A DNA stretch of 64,000 bases from Pseudomonas gozinkensis (lineage in GTDB: Bacteria; Pseudomonadota; Gammaproteobacteria; Pseudomonadales; Pseudomonadaceae): assembly GCF_014863585.1 (NCBI RefSeq), contig NZ_CP062253.1:434001-498000 (forward strand). Direction: 5' to 3'. The notes beneath the pieces are model-generated. The model did no database searches, was not told the DNA's origin, and saw only the letters and a list, made by a program, of their open reading frames with translations. This document shows, piece by piece, positions 47,317 through 59,132 of the stretch (the first letter of the stretch is position 1; each line of letters opens with the position of its first letter). Position numbers and translations under genes: made by a program.

Positions 47317-48099
47317 ATGAAAAAGGCGTCCCTTGCGGGCGCCTTTTTTGTGTCCGCGATTTGGCTTTCCGCCGCCCAGGCCTTCTGCCCGGCGCCGTCC
47401 GGGCTGGACAGCGTCACGGTGCAGCGGGTGGTCGACGGCGACACTCTGCGCCTGAATGACGGGCGCAATGTGCGGATGATCGGCCTCAATACGCCCGAAC
47501 TCGGCAAGCAGGGTCGCAGTGACGAGCCGTTCGCGGTGGCGGCGCGCAAGCGCCTTGAAGTCCTGGTCGCCGAGAGCGACGGGCGGGTTGGCCTGCGACT
47601 CGGCTCCGAGTCCAAGGACCGTTACGGCCGAACCCTGGCCCATGTTTTCAGCGCCAGGGGTGAGAACCTCGAAGCGCAGATGCTCGCCGATGGCCTCGGT
47701 TTCCAGGTCGCGGTGGCGCCAAATGTCGATCTTGTCGATTGCCAGCAAGCCGCCGAAAGCCATGCGCGACAGGCCGGGCTCGGCCTTTGGAAGCGCTCGC
47801 CTGTACTGAAAGCAGAGCAGATCGAGCGCTCGGGTTTCGCCCTGGTCAGCGGTCGTGTGAGCAAGGTTCAGCGCAATCGCGGCGGAATCTGGATCGAGTT
47901 GCAGGACAAGCTTGTACTGCGCGTTGCACCCAATTTGCTGGATCGCTTCGATGGCGCCTCTCTGCTGGCGTTGAAGGGCAAGCAGATCGAGGCTCGTGGC
48001 TGGGTGGTCGACCGTTCCCGGCGCGGTGGACTGAAATCAGGTCAGGCGCGCTGGCTGTTGCCGCTGACCGATCCTGCGATGCTCCAGCCGTCCCGCTGA
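47317..48099 (+). CDS. Secreted thermonuclease-family (SNase-like) nuclease
   Basis: A 260-residue protein with a signal peptide (MKKASLAGAFFVSAIWLSAA) and a staphylococcal-nuclease domain. Motifs are VVDGDTLRL, the catalytic Arg/Asp region NVRMIGLNTPELG with metal Asp and general-base Glu, and KDRYGRTLAHVF with the second catalytic Arg. The fold is complete, so activity is likely. The C-terminal 90 residues (VSGRVSKVQRNRGGIWIELQ) look like an OB-type extension. It is 41 bp after rpmE. Confidence 0.88.
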   Translation: MKKASLAGAFFVSAIWLSAAQAFCPAPSGLDSVTVQRVVDGDTLRLNDGRNVRMIGLNTPELGKQGRSDEPFAVAARKRLEVLVAESDGRVGLRLGSESKDRYGRTLAHVFSARGENLEAQMLADGLGFQVAVAPNVDLVDCQQAAESHARQAGLGLWKRSPVLKAEQIERSGFALVSGRVSKVQRNRGGIWIELQDKLVLRVAPNLLDRFDGASLLALKGKQIEARGWVVDRSRRGGLKSGQARWLLPLTDPAMLQPSR

Positions 48100-48283
48100 A
48101 GAAAAAGTTGTAGACATTTTTTCTGTCGATTGTGAACAGTCCAGGCCTTGTGCGCCGTGGCTCTTGGCCCAAAGTCTTAGGGCAGGGCGCTTGACAGGGG
48201 TGACCGGGCAGTCTTGTGGGGACTTTGCGAGGCGCGTATCCTCGCTGACCAGTCTGTCCAACAGTAAAAAGCGGAATGCCAAA

Positions 48284-49552
48284 ATGTCTGATCTGAAAAC
48301 TGCCGCTCTCGAATATCATGCCAATCCTCGTCCAGGAAAGCTGAGTGTCGAGCTCACCAAGGCCACTGCTACCGCCCGCGACCTGTCGCTGGCCTACAGC
48401 CCCGGCGTAGCTGAACCAGTGCGCGAGATCGCCCGCGATCCTGAACTGGCCTACAAGTACACCGGCAAGGGCAACCTGGTTGCAGTCATTTCCGATGGCA
48501 CCGCGATTCTGGGTCTGGGTAACCTCGGCCCACTGGCTTCCAAGCCAGTGATGGAAGGTAAAGGCGTGCTGTTCAAGCGCTTCGCCGGCATCGACGTCTT
48601 CGACATCGAAGTCGACTCCGAAAGCCCGCAAGCCTTCATCGACACCGTAAAACGCATCTCCATCACCTTCGGTGGCATCAACCTGGAAGACATCAAGGCA
48701 CCTGAGTGCTTTGAGATCGAACGCGCTCTGATCGAGCAGTGCGACATTCCGGTCTTCCACGATGACCAGCACGGCACCGCGATCGTGACCGCTGCGGGCA
48801 TGATCAACGCCCTGGAAATCGCTGGCAAAACCCTGGCCGACGCCAAGATCGTCTGCCTGGGCGCTGGTGCAGCCGCCATCTCCTGCATGAAGTTGCTGGT
48901 GAGCATGGGCGCCAAGGTCGAGAACATCTTCATGGTTGACCGTACTGGCGTGATCCACGCTGGCCGTGACGACCTGAACCAGTACAAGGCTGTGTTCGCT
49001 CACCCTACCGAGAAGCGCACCCTGGATGACGCCATCGAAGGCGCTGACGTATTCGTCGGCCTGTCGGGCCCGAACCTGCTGAGCGCCGAGCAACTCAAGC
49101 GCATGGCGGCCAACCCGATCGTCTTCGCCTGCTCCAACCCGGATCCGGAAATCTCCCCGGAACTGGCTCACGCCACCCGTAACGACGTGATCATGGCCAC
49201 CGGCCGTTCGGACTACCCGAACCAGGTCAACAACGTACTGGGCTTCCCGTTCATCTTCCGTGGTGCCCTGGACGTTCGCGCCAAGCGCATCAACGAAGAA
49301 ATGAAGATCGCTGCCGCCAACGCCCTGCGCGAACTGGCCAAGCTGCCGGTCCCACAGGAAGTGTGCGACGCCTACGGCGGTATCTCCCTGGAATTCGGCC
49401 GTGAGTACATCATTCCGAAGCCAATGGACAAGCGCCTGATCACCGTGATCTCCGACGCCGTGGCCAAGGCTGCGATCGAGACCGGTGTGGCGACCCTGCC
49501 GTATCCGAAGAACTACCCGCTGAAAAGCGTGGATGACGTGTTCAACGGCTAA
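48284..49552 (+). CDS. maeB: Malic enzyme (oxaloacetate-decarboxylating), short form
   Basis: Converts malate to pyruvate and CO2 with NAD(P)+ reduction. ATG 48284 ([20 protein letters not shown]) gives 422 residues. That is the malic domain alone, without the phosphotransacetylase-like C-terminal half of E. coli MaeB. Motifs include [15 protein letters not shown], the metal-binding DDQHGTAIV and the nucleotide-binding [13 protein letters not shown]. Cofactor preference cannot be read reliably. A terminator follows at 49574-49608. Confidence 0.93.
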   Translation: MSDLKTAALEYHANPRPGKLSVELTKATATARDLSLAYSPGVAEPVREIARDPELAYKYTGKGNLVAVISDGTAILGLGNLGPLASKPVMEGKGVLFKRFAGIDVFDIEVDSESPQAFIDTVKRISITFGGINLEDIKAPECFEIERALIEQCDIPVFHDDQHGTAIVTAAGMINALEIAGKTLADAKIVCLGAGAAAISCMKLLVSMGAKVENIFMVDRTGVIHAGRDDLNQYKAVFAHPTEKRTLDDAIEGADVFVGLSGPNLLSAEQLKRMAANPIVFACSNPDPEISPELAHATRNDVIMATGRSDYPNQVNNVLGFPFIFRGALDVRAKRINEEMKIAAANALRELAKLPVPQEVCDAYGGISLEFGREYIIPKPMDKRLITVISDAVAKAAIETGVATLPYPKNYPLKSVDDVFNG

Positions 49553-49573
49553 GTCGTTGTAGCGCTTCAACCG

Positions 49574-49608
49574 AAAGCCCCGGCTCGTGAGAGTCGGGGC
49601 TTTTTTTG
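49574..49608 (+). terminator. Rho-independent terminator after the malic enzyme gene
   Basis: AAAGCCCCG...CGGGGCTTT stem with further pairing to a GTGA loop, then a run of seven T. Confidence 0.92.
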
Positions 49609-49640
49609 TGTCTGTTGATTTTGGGGTGATCTTAAGGGCC

Positions 49641-49731
49641 TCTTCGCGGGCAAGCCCGCTCCCACAGTAACCGGGTGTACGCTCCAGTTGTGAACGCCAC
49701 AAAACCCTGTGGGAGCGGGCTTGCCCGCGAA
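49641..49731. repeat. REPIN (GGGCTTGCCCGC family)
   Basis: TCTTCGCGGGCAAGCCCGCT (from 49641) and CTGTGGGAGCGGGCTTGCCC (from 49707) are inverted, between the convergent malic enzyme and ponA genes. Confidence 0.85.
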
Positions 49732-49766
49732 AAGGCCGGCCCAGACAACACAAAATCAACAGGCAA

Positions 49767-49805
49767 TAAAAAGCCCCGCACTTCAATCGAAGGCGGGGCT
49801 TTTTG
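49767..49805 (-). terminator. Rho-independent terminator of ponA (works on either strand)
   Basis: AAAAAGCCCCGC and GCGGGGCTTTTT form a 12-bp stem around a 13-base loop. The A and T runs on both sides make it usable in both directions. It lies 12 bases past the ponA stop codon. Confidence 0.9.
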
Positions 49806-49816
49806 CTGCTTCAGGA

Positions 49817-52264
49817 TCAGAACAAGTCGATCGGCGCCTGTTCATCCGCCGGCAGCGGGCTACCCGGCACTGCGCCATTGCCGATCTCGTTGACCGATGG
49901 TGGCGTGTCTTCGGCCTTGAACAGCTCGAAGTACGCGCCCGGTGTGCTCGGCGATGCCGCACGACCGCTGACCGGGTCCACCCGCAGGCTGAGGATGCCT
50001 TCCGGCTCCGGCTGGACATGCGGTGGCTTGTCCTTGAGCGCGGCGGCCATGTAGTTCATCCAGATCGGCAGTGCCACGGTGCCGCCGAACTCCCGGCGAC
50101 CGAGGCTTTCCGGCTGGTCGAAACCGGTCCACACGGTGGTCACGTAATCGGCGTTGTAGCCGGAGAACCACGCATCCTTGGATTCGTTGGTGGTACCGGT
50201 CTTGCCGGCGATGTCGCTGCGGCCCAGGGCCAGTGCGCGACGACCGGTGCCGAGCTTGATCACGTCCTGCAGCATGCTGTTGAGGATGTAAGTAGTACGG
50301 CCATCGACGATGCGCTCGGCGACTGCCGGTGCTTGCGGCACAGCGGCGCTGCCAGGCGCTTCACCCGGAACCGGCGCTGCATTGACCGTGAATGCCTGAG
50401 TGGCGGGCGCAGCAATACCGTCGGTGGCCGCGCCGCCCTGCGGTACGGTCGGCGGGTTGGCGACGAACAGCGTGTCGCCATTGCGGCTTTCGATCTTGTC
50501 GATGATGTACGGGGTGATCTTGTAGCCGCCGTTGGCGAAGGTGCTCCAGCCGGTGGCGATCTCCATCGGCGTCAGGGTCGCGGTGCCCAGTGCCAGGGAC
50601 AGGTTTGGCGGCAGGTCCTGCTTGTTGAAGCCGAAGCGGGTGATGTAGTCGATGGTCTTGCCTACGCCCATGGCTTGCAGCAGGCGGATCGAAACCAGGT
50701 TGCGCGATTTGTACAGCGCTTCACGCAAACGGATCGGGCCGAGGAAGGTGTTGGTGTCGTTCTTCGGACGCCAGACCTTGTCCAGGTACTCGTCGACGAA
50801 CACGATCGGCGCGTCGTTGACCAGGCTGGCGGCGGTGTAGCCGTTATCCAGCGCGGCGCTGTAGACGAACGGCTTGAAGCTCGAGCCCGGCTGACGCTTG
50901 GCCTGCATCGCGCGGTTGTAGTTGCTCTGCTCGAAGGCGAAACCGCCGACCAGCGAACGGATCGCGCCGTTCTGCGGATCCAGCGACACCAGCGCGCCCT
51001 GGGCCTGCGGAATCTGGCTGAACTTCAGCGAATTGTTAGGCTGGCGCTGTACGCGCACCAGATCGCCGACCTGCGCCACATCCGATGGCTGGCGCGGTGC
51101 GGCGCCCATGCTGTTGGTATTGAGGAACGGACGGGCCCATTTCATGGTGTCCCACGCCACGTGCTCTTCACCGGTGCGGGTCAGCACCTGCAGGCCGTTC
51201 TTGTCGACCTGGGTGACAATGGCCGGTTCGAGGCTGCTGATGGTGCGCTGCTTGGTCAGTTCGGTGGCCCAGGCTTCACGGGTCTTGCCCGGCAGGCGGG
51301 ATTCAGGACCACGGTAGCCGTGACGCTGGTCGTAGGTCATCAGGCCTTCGTGCAGCGCGGTGTTGGCCATTTCCTGAAGGTTGCTCGGCACCGTGGTGGT
51401 GACGCGGAAACCTTCGGTATAGGCGTCGCTGCCGTAGCGGCCGACCATTTCGGCGCGGGCCATTTCGGCGATGTACGGCGCGTTCACTTCCGGGGTCGGC
51501 ACGTGATAGCTGGCATTCAGCGGTTCGTTGATCGCGGCGGTGTAGTCGGCTTCGGTGATCTTGCCGAGCTTGTACATGCGGCCGAGGATCCAGTCGCGAC
51601 GCTCCTTGCTGCGCGCCGGGTTGGCCAGCGGGTTGAAGCGCGACGGGGCTTTCGGCAGGCCGGCGATCATCGCCATCTGCGCCAGGCTGACTTCGCGGAT
51701 CGACTTGCCGTAATACACCTGCGCCGCCGCCTCGATGCCGTAGGCGCGGTTGCCCAGATAGATCTTGTTCACATACAGCTCAAGGATCTCGTCCTTGGTC
51801 AGCTGGCGTTCGATCTGCAGGGCCAGAAGGATTTCCGTGGTCTTGCGCGAGAAGCTGCGTTCGCTGGTCAGGAAGAAGTTCTTCGCCACCTGCATGGTGA
51901 TGGTGCTGCCGCCGGACTGGATATGCCCGCTCTTGACCAGTTGGGTCGCGGCCCGCATCAGGCTGCTCGGATCGACGCCGTAGTGGTTGGCGAAGTTGTC
52001 GTCTTCAGCACTTAGTAACGCATTGATGAAATTGGGGGGAATGTCGGCGAAACGGATCGGTGTGCGGCGCATTTCGCCAAATTCTGCGATCAACTTGTTG
52101 TCGCTGCTGTACACCCGGAGCGGAATCTGCAACTGAATGCTTCTCAGCGCCTCCACAGATGGCAAACCCGGACTAAGGTAAAGAAACGCGCCGCTGAGAC
52201 CTAAAAGCAGTCCGCAGAAAACGGCGACGATGGACCAACCGAAAAATTTCAGCAGACGAATCAA
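49817..52264 (-). CDS. ponA: Class A penicillin-binding protein 1A
   Basis: Bifunctional inner-membrane enzyme that polymerises and crosslinks peptidoglycan. It has a short cytoplasmic start, a membrane helix (FFGWSIVAVFCGLLLGLSGA), a family 51 glycosyltransferase domain (SAEDDNFANHYGVD with catalytic Glu), an OB-like insert and a transpeptidase domain with GSSFKPF (nucleophile Ser) and KTGTTNES. The start TTG 52264 (815 residues) is an estimate; an ATG at 52369 overlaps a perfect -10 box and is unlikely. The start is the least certain part. Confidence 0.93.
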   Translation of the reverse strand: MIRLLKFFGWSIVAVFCGLLLGLSGAFLYLSPGLPSVEALRSIQLQIPLRVYSSDNKLIAEFGEMRRTPIRFADIPPNFINALLSAEDDNFANHYGVDPSSLMRAATQLVKSGHIQSGGSTITMQVAKNFFLTSERSFSRKTTEILLALQIERQLTKDEILELYVNKIYLGNRAYGIEAAAQVYYGKSIREVSLAQMAMIAGLPKAPSRFNPLANPARSKERRDWILGRMYKLGKITEADYTAAINEPLNASYHVPTPEVNAPYIAEMARAEMVGRYGSDAYTEGFRVTTTVPSNLQEMANTALHEGLMTYDQRHGYRGPESRLPGKTREAWATELTKQRTISSLEPAIVTQVDKNGLQVLTRTGEEHVAWDTMKWARPFLNTNSMGAAPRQPSDVAQVGDLVRVQRQPNNSLKFSQIPQAQGALVSLDPQNGAIRSLVGGFAFEQSNYNRAMQAKRQPGSSFKPFVYSAALDNGYTAASLVNDAPIVFVDEYLDKVWRPKNDTNTFLGPIRLREALYKSRNLVSIRLLQAMGVGKTIDYITRFGFNKQDLPPNLSLALGTATLTPMEIATGWSTFANGGYKITPYIIDKIESRNGDTLFVANPPTVPQGGAATDGIAAPATQAFTVNAAPVPGEAPGSAAVPQAPAVAERIVDGRTTYILNSMLQDVIKLGTGRRALALGRSDIAGKTGTTNESKDAWFSGYNADYVTTVWTGFDQPESLGRREFGGTVALPIWMNYMAAALKDKPPHVQPEPEGILSLRVDPVSGRAASPSTPGAYFELFKAEDTPPSVNEIGNGAVPGSPLPADEQAPIDLF

Positions 52265-52367
52265 GGCTTTTGGACATCCACGGCAAAGAATGAATTGGGC
52301 GACAGGGTTCCGGGTAACACACAGAACGACCCGCGCCGGCAGTAAAAAGCGGAAAAAAACGCTGGGC

Positions 52368-52373
52368 ATTATA
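52368..52373 (-). promoter_or_regulatory. -10 element of the ponA promoter
   Basis: TATAAT on the minus strand, with a weak ATGACG-like -35 about 20 bp upstream. It sits about 105 bp before the chosen ponA start and overlaps an upstream in-frame ATG. Confidence 0.5.
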
Positions 52374-52454
52374 AGCACTTTTCCGCTGGGGGCGTCATTT
52401 GCGCTTCTGTCAAGACGGGGCGAGGGAACGCAATGCGCATTACAGAGTCCGTAA

Positions 52455-53545
<1,091 letters not shown>

Positions 53546-53546
<1 letters not shown>

Positions 53547-54112
53547 TGGCGCGGATCAACCTTTTACCCTGGCGCGAGGAGCGCCGCGAAGAGCGGCGCA
53601 AACGCTTCCTGCTGGCCTTGACCGGTGTGGTGGTCGGTTCGGTGGGGGCAGTGCTCATCGCCGATCAGATCATCAGTGCCGGCATTGCACGGCAGGTCGC
53701 GCGCAATGACTACATCGGCAGGCAGATCGCCGTGGTCGACGAGCGGATCAAACAGATCAGCGACCTCAAGGCCCATCGCCAGCAACTGGTGGAGCGCATG
53801 CGCATCATCCAGGACTTGCAGGGCAACCGGCAGATCAGCGGGCGGATCTTCGATCAGCTGGCGCGCACCTTGCCCGACGGGGTGTATTTCACCGACGTGA
53901 AAATGGTCGGCAAGACCCTGTCGATCAGCGGTGCGGCGGAGTCCAACAATCGGGTGTCCGACCTGATGCGCAACCTTGACGCTTCCGACTGGTTCGATGC
54001 GCCCAACCTCAATGAAGTGAAAGCCACCACCGCCGGGCAAGTGGATCAGGCCAACGTTTTTCAGCTGACGGTGCGCCAGACTCGACCCCGGCTCGAGGAG
54101 GGCGACCAATGA
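53546..54112 (+). CDS. pilN: Type IV pilus assembly protein PilN
   Basis: Bitopic inner-membrane protein of the alignment complex. It is 188 residues. The N-terminal MARINLLPWREERREERRKR contains the conserved INLLPWR motif that binds PilM. A membrane helix follows (near residues 23-45) and a periplasmic coiled coil plus ferredoxin-like domain dimerises with PilO. It overlaps pilM by one base and pilO by four. Confidence 0.96.
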
Positions 54113-54732
54113 AGCCGTCCGAGTGGCTGGAAAGCCTGCGCAATGTCGATTTCAACGACCTGAACACCAGCAACATCGGTTCCTGGCCGCCAGCGGTAAA
54201 AGGTCTGGCCGGCGGGCTGTTGATGGTGCTGGTCCTGGCGCTTGGCTATAACTTTTTCATCAGCGACCTGGAGAGCCAGCTCGAGCTCAAGCGCGAAGAG
54301 GAAATTACCCTCAAGGAGCAGTTCGCAAGCAAGGCGCACATGGCGGCCAATCTCGAGCTGTACACCCAACAGATGAAGGAGATGGAAAACTCGTTCGGCG
54401 TGCTGTTGCGGCAACTGCCCAGTGACACCGAAGTGCCGGGGTTGCTGGAAGACATCACCCGCACCGGACTGGGCAGCGGTCTTGAATTCGAAGAGATCAA
54501 GCTGCTGCCGGAGGTCACCCAGCAGTTCTACATCGAACTGCCCATCCAGATCACCGTGACCGGTGCCTATCACGACCTCGCCACCTTCGTCAGTGGCGTG
54601 GCCGGGCTGCCGCGGATCGTCACCCTGCACGATTTCGAGCTGGCGCCGGCCAATCCCGAAGGCGGGCCGAAATTGCGCATGAGCATTCTCGCCAAGACCT
54701 ACCGCTACAACGACAAGGGGCTGCAAAAATGA
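54109..54732 (+). CDS. pilO: Type IV pilus assembly protein PilO
   Basis: Partner of PilN in the inner-membrane alignment complex. It is 207 residues: short cytoplasmic start, membrane helix (GLAGGLLMVLVLALGYNFFI), coiled coil and a periplasmic ferredoxin-like domain (FYIELPIQITVTGAYHDLAT). It overlaps pilN and pilP by four bases each. Confidence 0.96.
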   Translation: MKPSEWLESLRNVDFNDLNTSNIGSWPPAVKGLAGGLLMVLVLALGYNFFISDLESQLELKREEEITLKEQFASKAHMAANLELYTQQMKEMENSFGVLLRQLPSDTEVPGLLEDITRTGLGSGLEFEEIKLLPEVTQQFYIELPIQITVTGAYHDLATFVSGVAGLPRIVTLHDFELAPANPEGGPKLRMSILAKTYRYNDKGLQK

Positions 54733-55253
54733 GCCCGATCCGTTTTATCGCCTTGTCGGCATTGTTATTGGTACTCAGTGGCTGTGGCGGCGATGACTTC
54801 AGCGACCTCGACGCCTACATGAATGAGGTGCGGCTGCGTCCGCCCGGCAAGATCGAACCGACCCCGACATTTCGCTCCTACCCGACGTTCACCTACAGCG
54901 CCGCCAACCTGCGCAGTCCGTTTTCGCGTCAGCTGCGGGTCGATCTGGCCGGGCAGAAACATGGCTCGCGTGACGTGAAACCCGATCCCAACCGGGTCAA
55001 GCAATACCTCGAAGGCTTCAACATCGAGCAGTTTGAAATGGTCGGCACGATTGCCAACGCCTCCGGCTCCTTCGCGCTGTTGCGTGGTGCGGGCGGAGTC
55101 CATCGGCTCAAGGTCGGTGATTACCTGGGCCGCAATGACGGGCGCATCATCGCGATCAGCGCTTCACAGGTCGATGTGGTGGAAATCGTTCCGGATGGCC
55201 AGGGCGCCTGGCTTGAGCGGCCGCGCACCATTCCTTTGAAAGAGCACTCATAA
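54729..55253 (+). CDS. pilP: Type IV pilus assembly lipoprotein PilP
   Basis: Inner-membrane lipoprotein that bridges PilNO to the PilQ secretin. It is 174 residues with the lipobox LVLSGCGGD (lipidated Cys near residue 17), an unstructured Pro-rich stretch and a C-terminal beta domain (FEMVGTIANASGSFALLRGA). It overlaps pilO by four bases and ends 14 bp before pilQ. Confidence 0.96.
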   Translation: MSPIRFIALSALLLVLSGCGGDDFSDLDAYMNEVRLRPPGKIEPTPTFRSYPTFTYSAANLRSPFSRQLRVDLAGQKHGSRDVKPDPNRVKQYLEGFNIEQFEMVGTIANASGSFALLRGAGGVHRLKVGDYLGRNDGRIIAISASQVDVVEIVPDGQGAWLERPRTIPLKEHS

Positions 55254-55267
55254 GTGGAAGTCGAACA

Positions 55268-57346
55268 ATGAACAGGATTTTCTCCACCCTCGGTTTTTCG
55301 CTATGGATAGCGCTGCTTTCGCCGATGGTACAGGCAGCCAATCTGAAGGCGCTGGACGTCGCGGCACTGCCGGGCGACCGGGTCGAGCTGAAGCTGTCGT
55401 TCGACGGCCCGCCTCCGCAGCCCAAGGGCTACACCACCGATTCACCGGCGCGGATCGCCCTCGATCTGCCGGGTGTCGCCAGTCAACTGGCGAGCAAGAC
55501 CCGTGACCTGGGCAGTGGCAATGCCCGCACAGCCACGGTGGTCGAGGCCAATAACCGGACGCGGCTGATCATCAGCCTGACGCAACTGGCGCCTTACGAC
55601 ACCCGGGTCGAAGGCAATACGGTGTTCGTGGTGGTCGGGCAGGGCAGCAAAGTCGCTGCACCGCGTACGGCGGCTCGTGCACCGCGCGCAGCACCTGCTG
55701 CGGCGCCGGTCCGCACGTATACGCCGACCGCCAGGGCCATTCGCGGCGTGGATTTCCAGCGTGGCACGGCGGGCGAGGGCAACGTGGTCATCGACTTGTC
55801 CGATCCGGCCATTGCCCCGGACATCCAGGAACACGACGGCAAGATCATCCTCAATTTTGCCCGTACCCAATTGCCCGAACCGCTGCGGGTGCGCCTCGAC
55901 GTCAAGGATTTCGCCACCCCGGTGCAGTTCGTCAATGCCGGTGTCAGCGGAGATCGCGCGACGATCACCGTCGAGCCCAGCGGGACTTTCGACTATTCCA
56001 CTTACCAGACCGACAACAAGCTGACCGTCAGCATCCGGCCTTTGACCGTCGATGACCTGCAAAAGCGCAACGCCGATCGCAACAGCTATAACGGCGAAAA
56101 GCTCTCTCTCAACTTCCAGGACATCGATGTGCGTTCGGTGCTGCAACTGATCGCCGACTTCACCAACCTCAACCTGGTGGCCAGCGACACGGTGCAGGGC
56201 GGCATTACCTTGCGCCTGCAGAACGTGCCGTGGGATCAGGCGCTGGATCTGGTGCTCAAGACCAAAGGCCTGGACAAGCGCAAGGTCGGCAACGTGTTGC
56301 TGGTGGCGCCGGCCGATGAAATCGCTGCCCGCGAACGGCAGGAATTGGAGTCGCAGAAGCAGATCGCCGAACTGGCGCCGCTGCGCCGCGAACTCCTGCA
56401 AGTGAACTACGCCAAGGCTGCGGACATCGCCAAGCTGTTCCAGTCAGTCACCAGTGCCGAGGCCAAGGTCGACGAGCGCGGTTCGATCACCGTCGATGAG
56501 CGGACCAACAACATCATTGCCTACCAGACTCAGGATCGCCTCGACGAGCTGCGGCGGATCGTGGCGCAGCTGGATATTCCGGTGCGCCAGGTGATGATCG
56601 AGGCGCGGATCGTCGAGGCCAACGTCGATTACGACAAGAGTCTGGGTGTGCGCTGGGGTGGTTCCATCCAGAACAAGGGCAACTGGAACACTTCCGGGGT
56701 CAGCAACGGCTCTTCGACCACCATCGGTACGCCGGGCAGCACCAGCACCAACTCGCCGTTCGTCGACATGGGCACGGTCAACAACACCTCCGGAATCGGC
56801 ATCGCGTTCATCACCGACAACGTCTTGCTCGACCTTGAGCTGACCGCGATGGAGAAGACCGGCAACGGCGAAATCGTCTCGCAGCCCAAGGTGGTCACCT
56901 CCGACAAGGAAACCGCGAAGATCCTCAAGGGCACCGAGATCCCGTACCAGGAGGCCAGCTCCAGCGGCGCTACGTCGGTGTCCTTCAAGGAGGCGTCGCT
57001 TTCGCTGGAGGTGACGCCGCAGATCACCCCGGACAACCGCATCATCATGGAGGTGAAAGTCACCAAGGATGAACCGGACTACCTGAACAAAGTGCAGGAC
57101 GTACCGCCGATCAAGAAGAACGAGGTCAATGCCAAGGTACTGGTGAACGACGGCGAGACCATCGTGATTGGCGGGGTTTTCTCAAATACTCAAAGCAAGG
57201 TTGTAGATAAGGTGCCATTTCTTGGCGATGTGCCGTATCTTGGCCGCCTTTTCCGGCGTGATGTGGTTTCGGAGAAAAAATCCGAGCTGCTGGTATTTCT
57301 CACTCCGCGTATCATGAATAACCAGGCGATTGCTGTGAGTCGTTGA
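55268..57346 (+). CDS. pilQ: Type IV pilus secretin PilQ
   Basis: Outer-membrane ring through which the pilus exits. It is 692 residues. A signal peptide ([20 protein letters not shown]...VQA) is followed by two AMIN domains that bind peptidoglycan (about 25-290), an STN/N0 domain ([20 protein letters not shown]), an N1 domain and the secretin core with [18 protein letters not shown] and [17 protein letters not shown]. The AMIN linker is Ala/Pro rich. It ends five bases before aroK. Confidence 0.97.
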   Translation: MNRIFSTLGFSLWIALLSPMVQAANLKALDVAALPGDRVELKLSFDGPPPQPKGYTTDSPARIALDLPGVASQLASKTRDLGSGNARTATVVEANNRTRLIISLTQLAPYDTRVEGNTVFVVVGQGSKVAAPRTAARAPRAAPAAAPVRTYTPTARAIRGVDFQRGTAGEGNVVIDLSDPAIAPDIQEHDGKIILNFARTQLPEPLRVRLDVKDFATPVQFVNAGVSGDRATITVEPSGTFDYSTYQTDNKLTVSIRPLTVDDLQKRNADRNSYNGEKLSLNFQDIDVRSVLQLIADFTNLNLVASDTVQGGITLRLQNVPWDQALDLVLKTKGLDKRKVGNVLLVAPADEIAARERQELESQKQIAELAPLRRELLQVNYAKAADIAKLFQSVTSAEAKVDERGSITVDERTNNIIAYQTQDRLDELRRIVAQLDIPVRQVMIEARIVEANVDYDKSLGVRWGGSIQNKGNWNTSGVSNGSSTTIGTPGSTSTNSPFVDMGTVNNTSGIGIAFITDNVLLDLELTAMEKTGNGEIVSQPKVVTSDKETAKILKGTEIPYQEASSSGATSVSFKEASLSLEVTPQITPDNRIIMEVKVTKDEPDYLNKVQDVPPIKKNEVNAKVLVNDGETIVIGGVFSNTQSKVVDKVPFLGDVPYLGRLFRRDVVSEKKSELLVFLTPRIMNNQAIAVSR

Positions 57347-57350
57347 TTCT

Positions 57351-57869
57351 GTGCGAAATTTGATTCTTGTAGGACCGATGGGGGCTGGAAAAAGCACCAT
57401 CGGCCGATTACTGGCCAAAGAGCTGCGCCTGCCGTTCAAGGATTCCGACAAGGAAATTGAACTGCGTACGGGCGCCAATATCCCGTGGATCTTCGACAAG
57501 GAAGGCGAGCCCGGCTTTCGTGACCGTGAGCAGGCGATGATCGCCGAGCTGTGCGCGTTCGACGGCGTGGTCCTGGCGACCGGCGGCGGCGCGGTGATGC
57601 GCGATGCCAACCGTAAAGCCCTGCACGAGGGCGGGCGGGTGGTCTATCTGCACGCCTCCGTCGAGCAGCAGGTCGGCCGAACGTCACGCGACCGCAACCG
57701 GCCGCTGCTGCGCACGGCCAATCCCGAGAAAACCCTGCGTGACCTGCTGGCGATCCGTGATCCGCTCTATCGGGAAATCGCCGATCTGGTGGTGGAAACC
57801 GACGAGCGGCCACCGCGCATGGTCGTACTCGACATTCTCGACCGTCTGGCGCAGCTTCCGCCCCGTTAA
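57351..57869 (+). CDS. aroK: Shikimate kinase
   Basis: Phosphorylates shikimate in the pathway to chorismate. It is 172 residues. The GTG start 57351 gives [20 protein letters not shown], with P-loop GPMGAGKST. Shikimate contacts DSDKEIE and FRDREQAMI and the GGGAVM loop are intact. It lies four bases after pilQ, the usual pil-aro junction in gamma-proteobacteria. Confidence 0.97.
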   Translation: MRNLILVGPMGAGKSTIGRLLAKELRLPFKDSDKEIELRTGANIPWIFDKEGEPGFRDREQAMIAELCAFDGVVLATGGGAVMRDANRKALHEGGRVVYLHASVEQQVGRTSRDRNRPLLRTANPEKTLRDLLAIRDPLYREIADLVVETDERPPRMVVLDILDRLAQLPPR

Positions 57870-58021
57870 AGCATCGCCCGAAATGCGCTATCCTCGGCGT
57901 CCTGTCACAACCCGTCGAGGTTGTGGCGGATGGCGTGCGAGCGGCGTCATACCCGCTATAGGCCGCAGACAACCAATAATTCAGGGCAGGACGCCTGCTT
58001 CCATCTTCACTGTGGGGACAC

Positions 58022-59122
58022 ATGCAGACACTCAAGGTCGACCTAGGCGAGCGCAGCTACCCGATTCACATTGGCGAAGGATTACTGGACCAGCCTGAGC
58101 TGCTGGCCCCGCATATCCACGGTCGGCAAGTGGCAATCATCTCCAACGAGACTGTTGCGCCGCTCTATCTCGAACGTCTGACCCGCAGCCTGGCGCAGTT
58201 TTCGGTGGTTTCCGTGGTGTTGCCCGACGGCGAAGCCTTCAAGAACTGGGAAACCCTGCAACTGATCTTCGACGGCTTGCTGACCGCCCGTCACGACCGC
58301 CGCACCACGGTGATCGCCCTCGGTGGCGGCGTGATCGGCGACATGGCCGGTTTCGCGGCCGCCTGCTATCAGCGCGGCGTCGATTTCATCCAGATTCCTA
58401 CCACGCTGCTGTCCCAGGTCGATTCGTCGGTGGGCGGCAAGACCGGCATCAACCATCCGCTGGGCAAGAACATGGTCGGCGCGTTCTATCAGCCGAACGT
58501 GGTGCTGATCGATACCGCGTCCCTGAAAACCCTGCCAGCGCGCGAGCTGTCGGCGGGCCTGGCGGAGGTCATCAAGTACGGTCTGATCTGCGACGAGCCG
58601 TTCCTGACCTGGCTCGAAGACAATGTCGACGCCCTGCGTGCGCTGGATCAAACGGCCCTGACATACGCTATCGAGCGTTCCTGCGCCGCCAAGGCCGCGG
58701 TGGTCGGCGCCGACGAGAAAGAAACCGGTGTACGGGCCACCCTCAATCTCGGCCACACCTTTGGCCACGCCATCGAAACCCACATGGGCTATGGTGTCTG
58801 GTTGCATGGCGAAGCGGTTGCTGCTGGTACCGTGATGGCGCTGGAAATGTCCGCGCGCCTGGGCTGGATCAGCGAGCAGGAGCGCGATCGCGGCATCCGC
58901 CTGTTCCAGCGTGCCGGTCTGCCGGTGATTCCGCCGGAAGAGATGACCGAAGCCGATTTTCTTGAACACATGGCAATTGACAAAAAAGTGATCGACGGTC
59001 GCTTGCGCCTGGTGCTGCTGCGCCGGATGGGCGAAGCGGTGGTGACCGACGATTATCCGAAAGAGGTTCTACAGGCCACGCTGGGAGCGGACTACCGCGC
59101 TCTGGCTCAGCTTAAAGGTTAA
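58022..59122 (+). CDS. aroB: 3-Dehydroquinate synthase
   Basis: Makes dehydroquinate from DAHP, an early step of aromatic synthesis, with NAD+ and a divalent metal. It is 366 residues with [34 protein letters not shown] and the metal ligands of [12 protein letters not shown]. It starts at ATG 58022 with GGGG near -8. The 152-bp gap from aroK has no recognised element. The damX-like gene follows after 10 bp. Confidence 0.97.
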   Translation: MQTLKVDLGERSYPIHIGEGLLDQPELLAPHIHGRQVAIISNETVAPLYLERLTRSLAQFSVVSVVLPDGEAFKNWETLQLIFDGLLTARHDRRTTVIALGGGVIGDMAGFAAACYQRGVDFIQIPTTLLSQVDSSVGGKTGINHPLGKNMVGAFYQPNVVLIDTASLKTLPARELSAGLAEVIKYGLICDEPFLTWLEDNVDALRALDQTALTYAIERSCAAKAAVVGADEKETGVRATLNLGHTFGHAIETHMGYGVWLHGEAVAAGTVMALEMSARLGWISEQERDRGIRLFQRAGLPVIPPEEMTEADFLEHMAIDKKVIDGRLRLVLLRRMGEAVVTDDYPKEVLQATLGADYRALAQLKG

Positions 59123-59132
59123 TAAGATTCCG

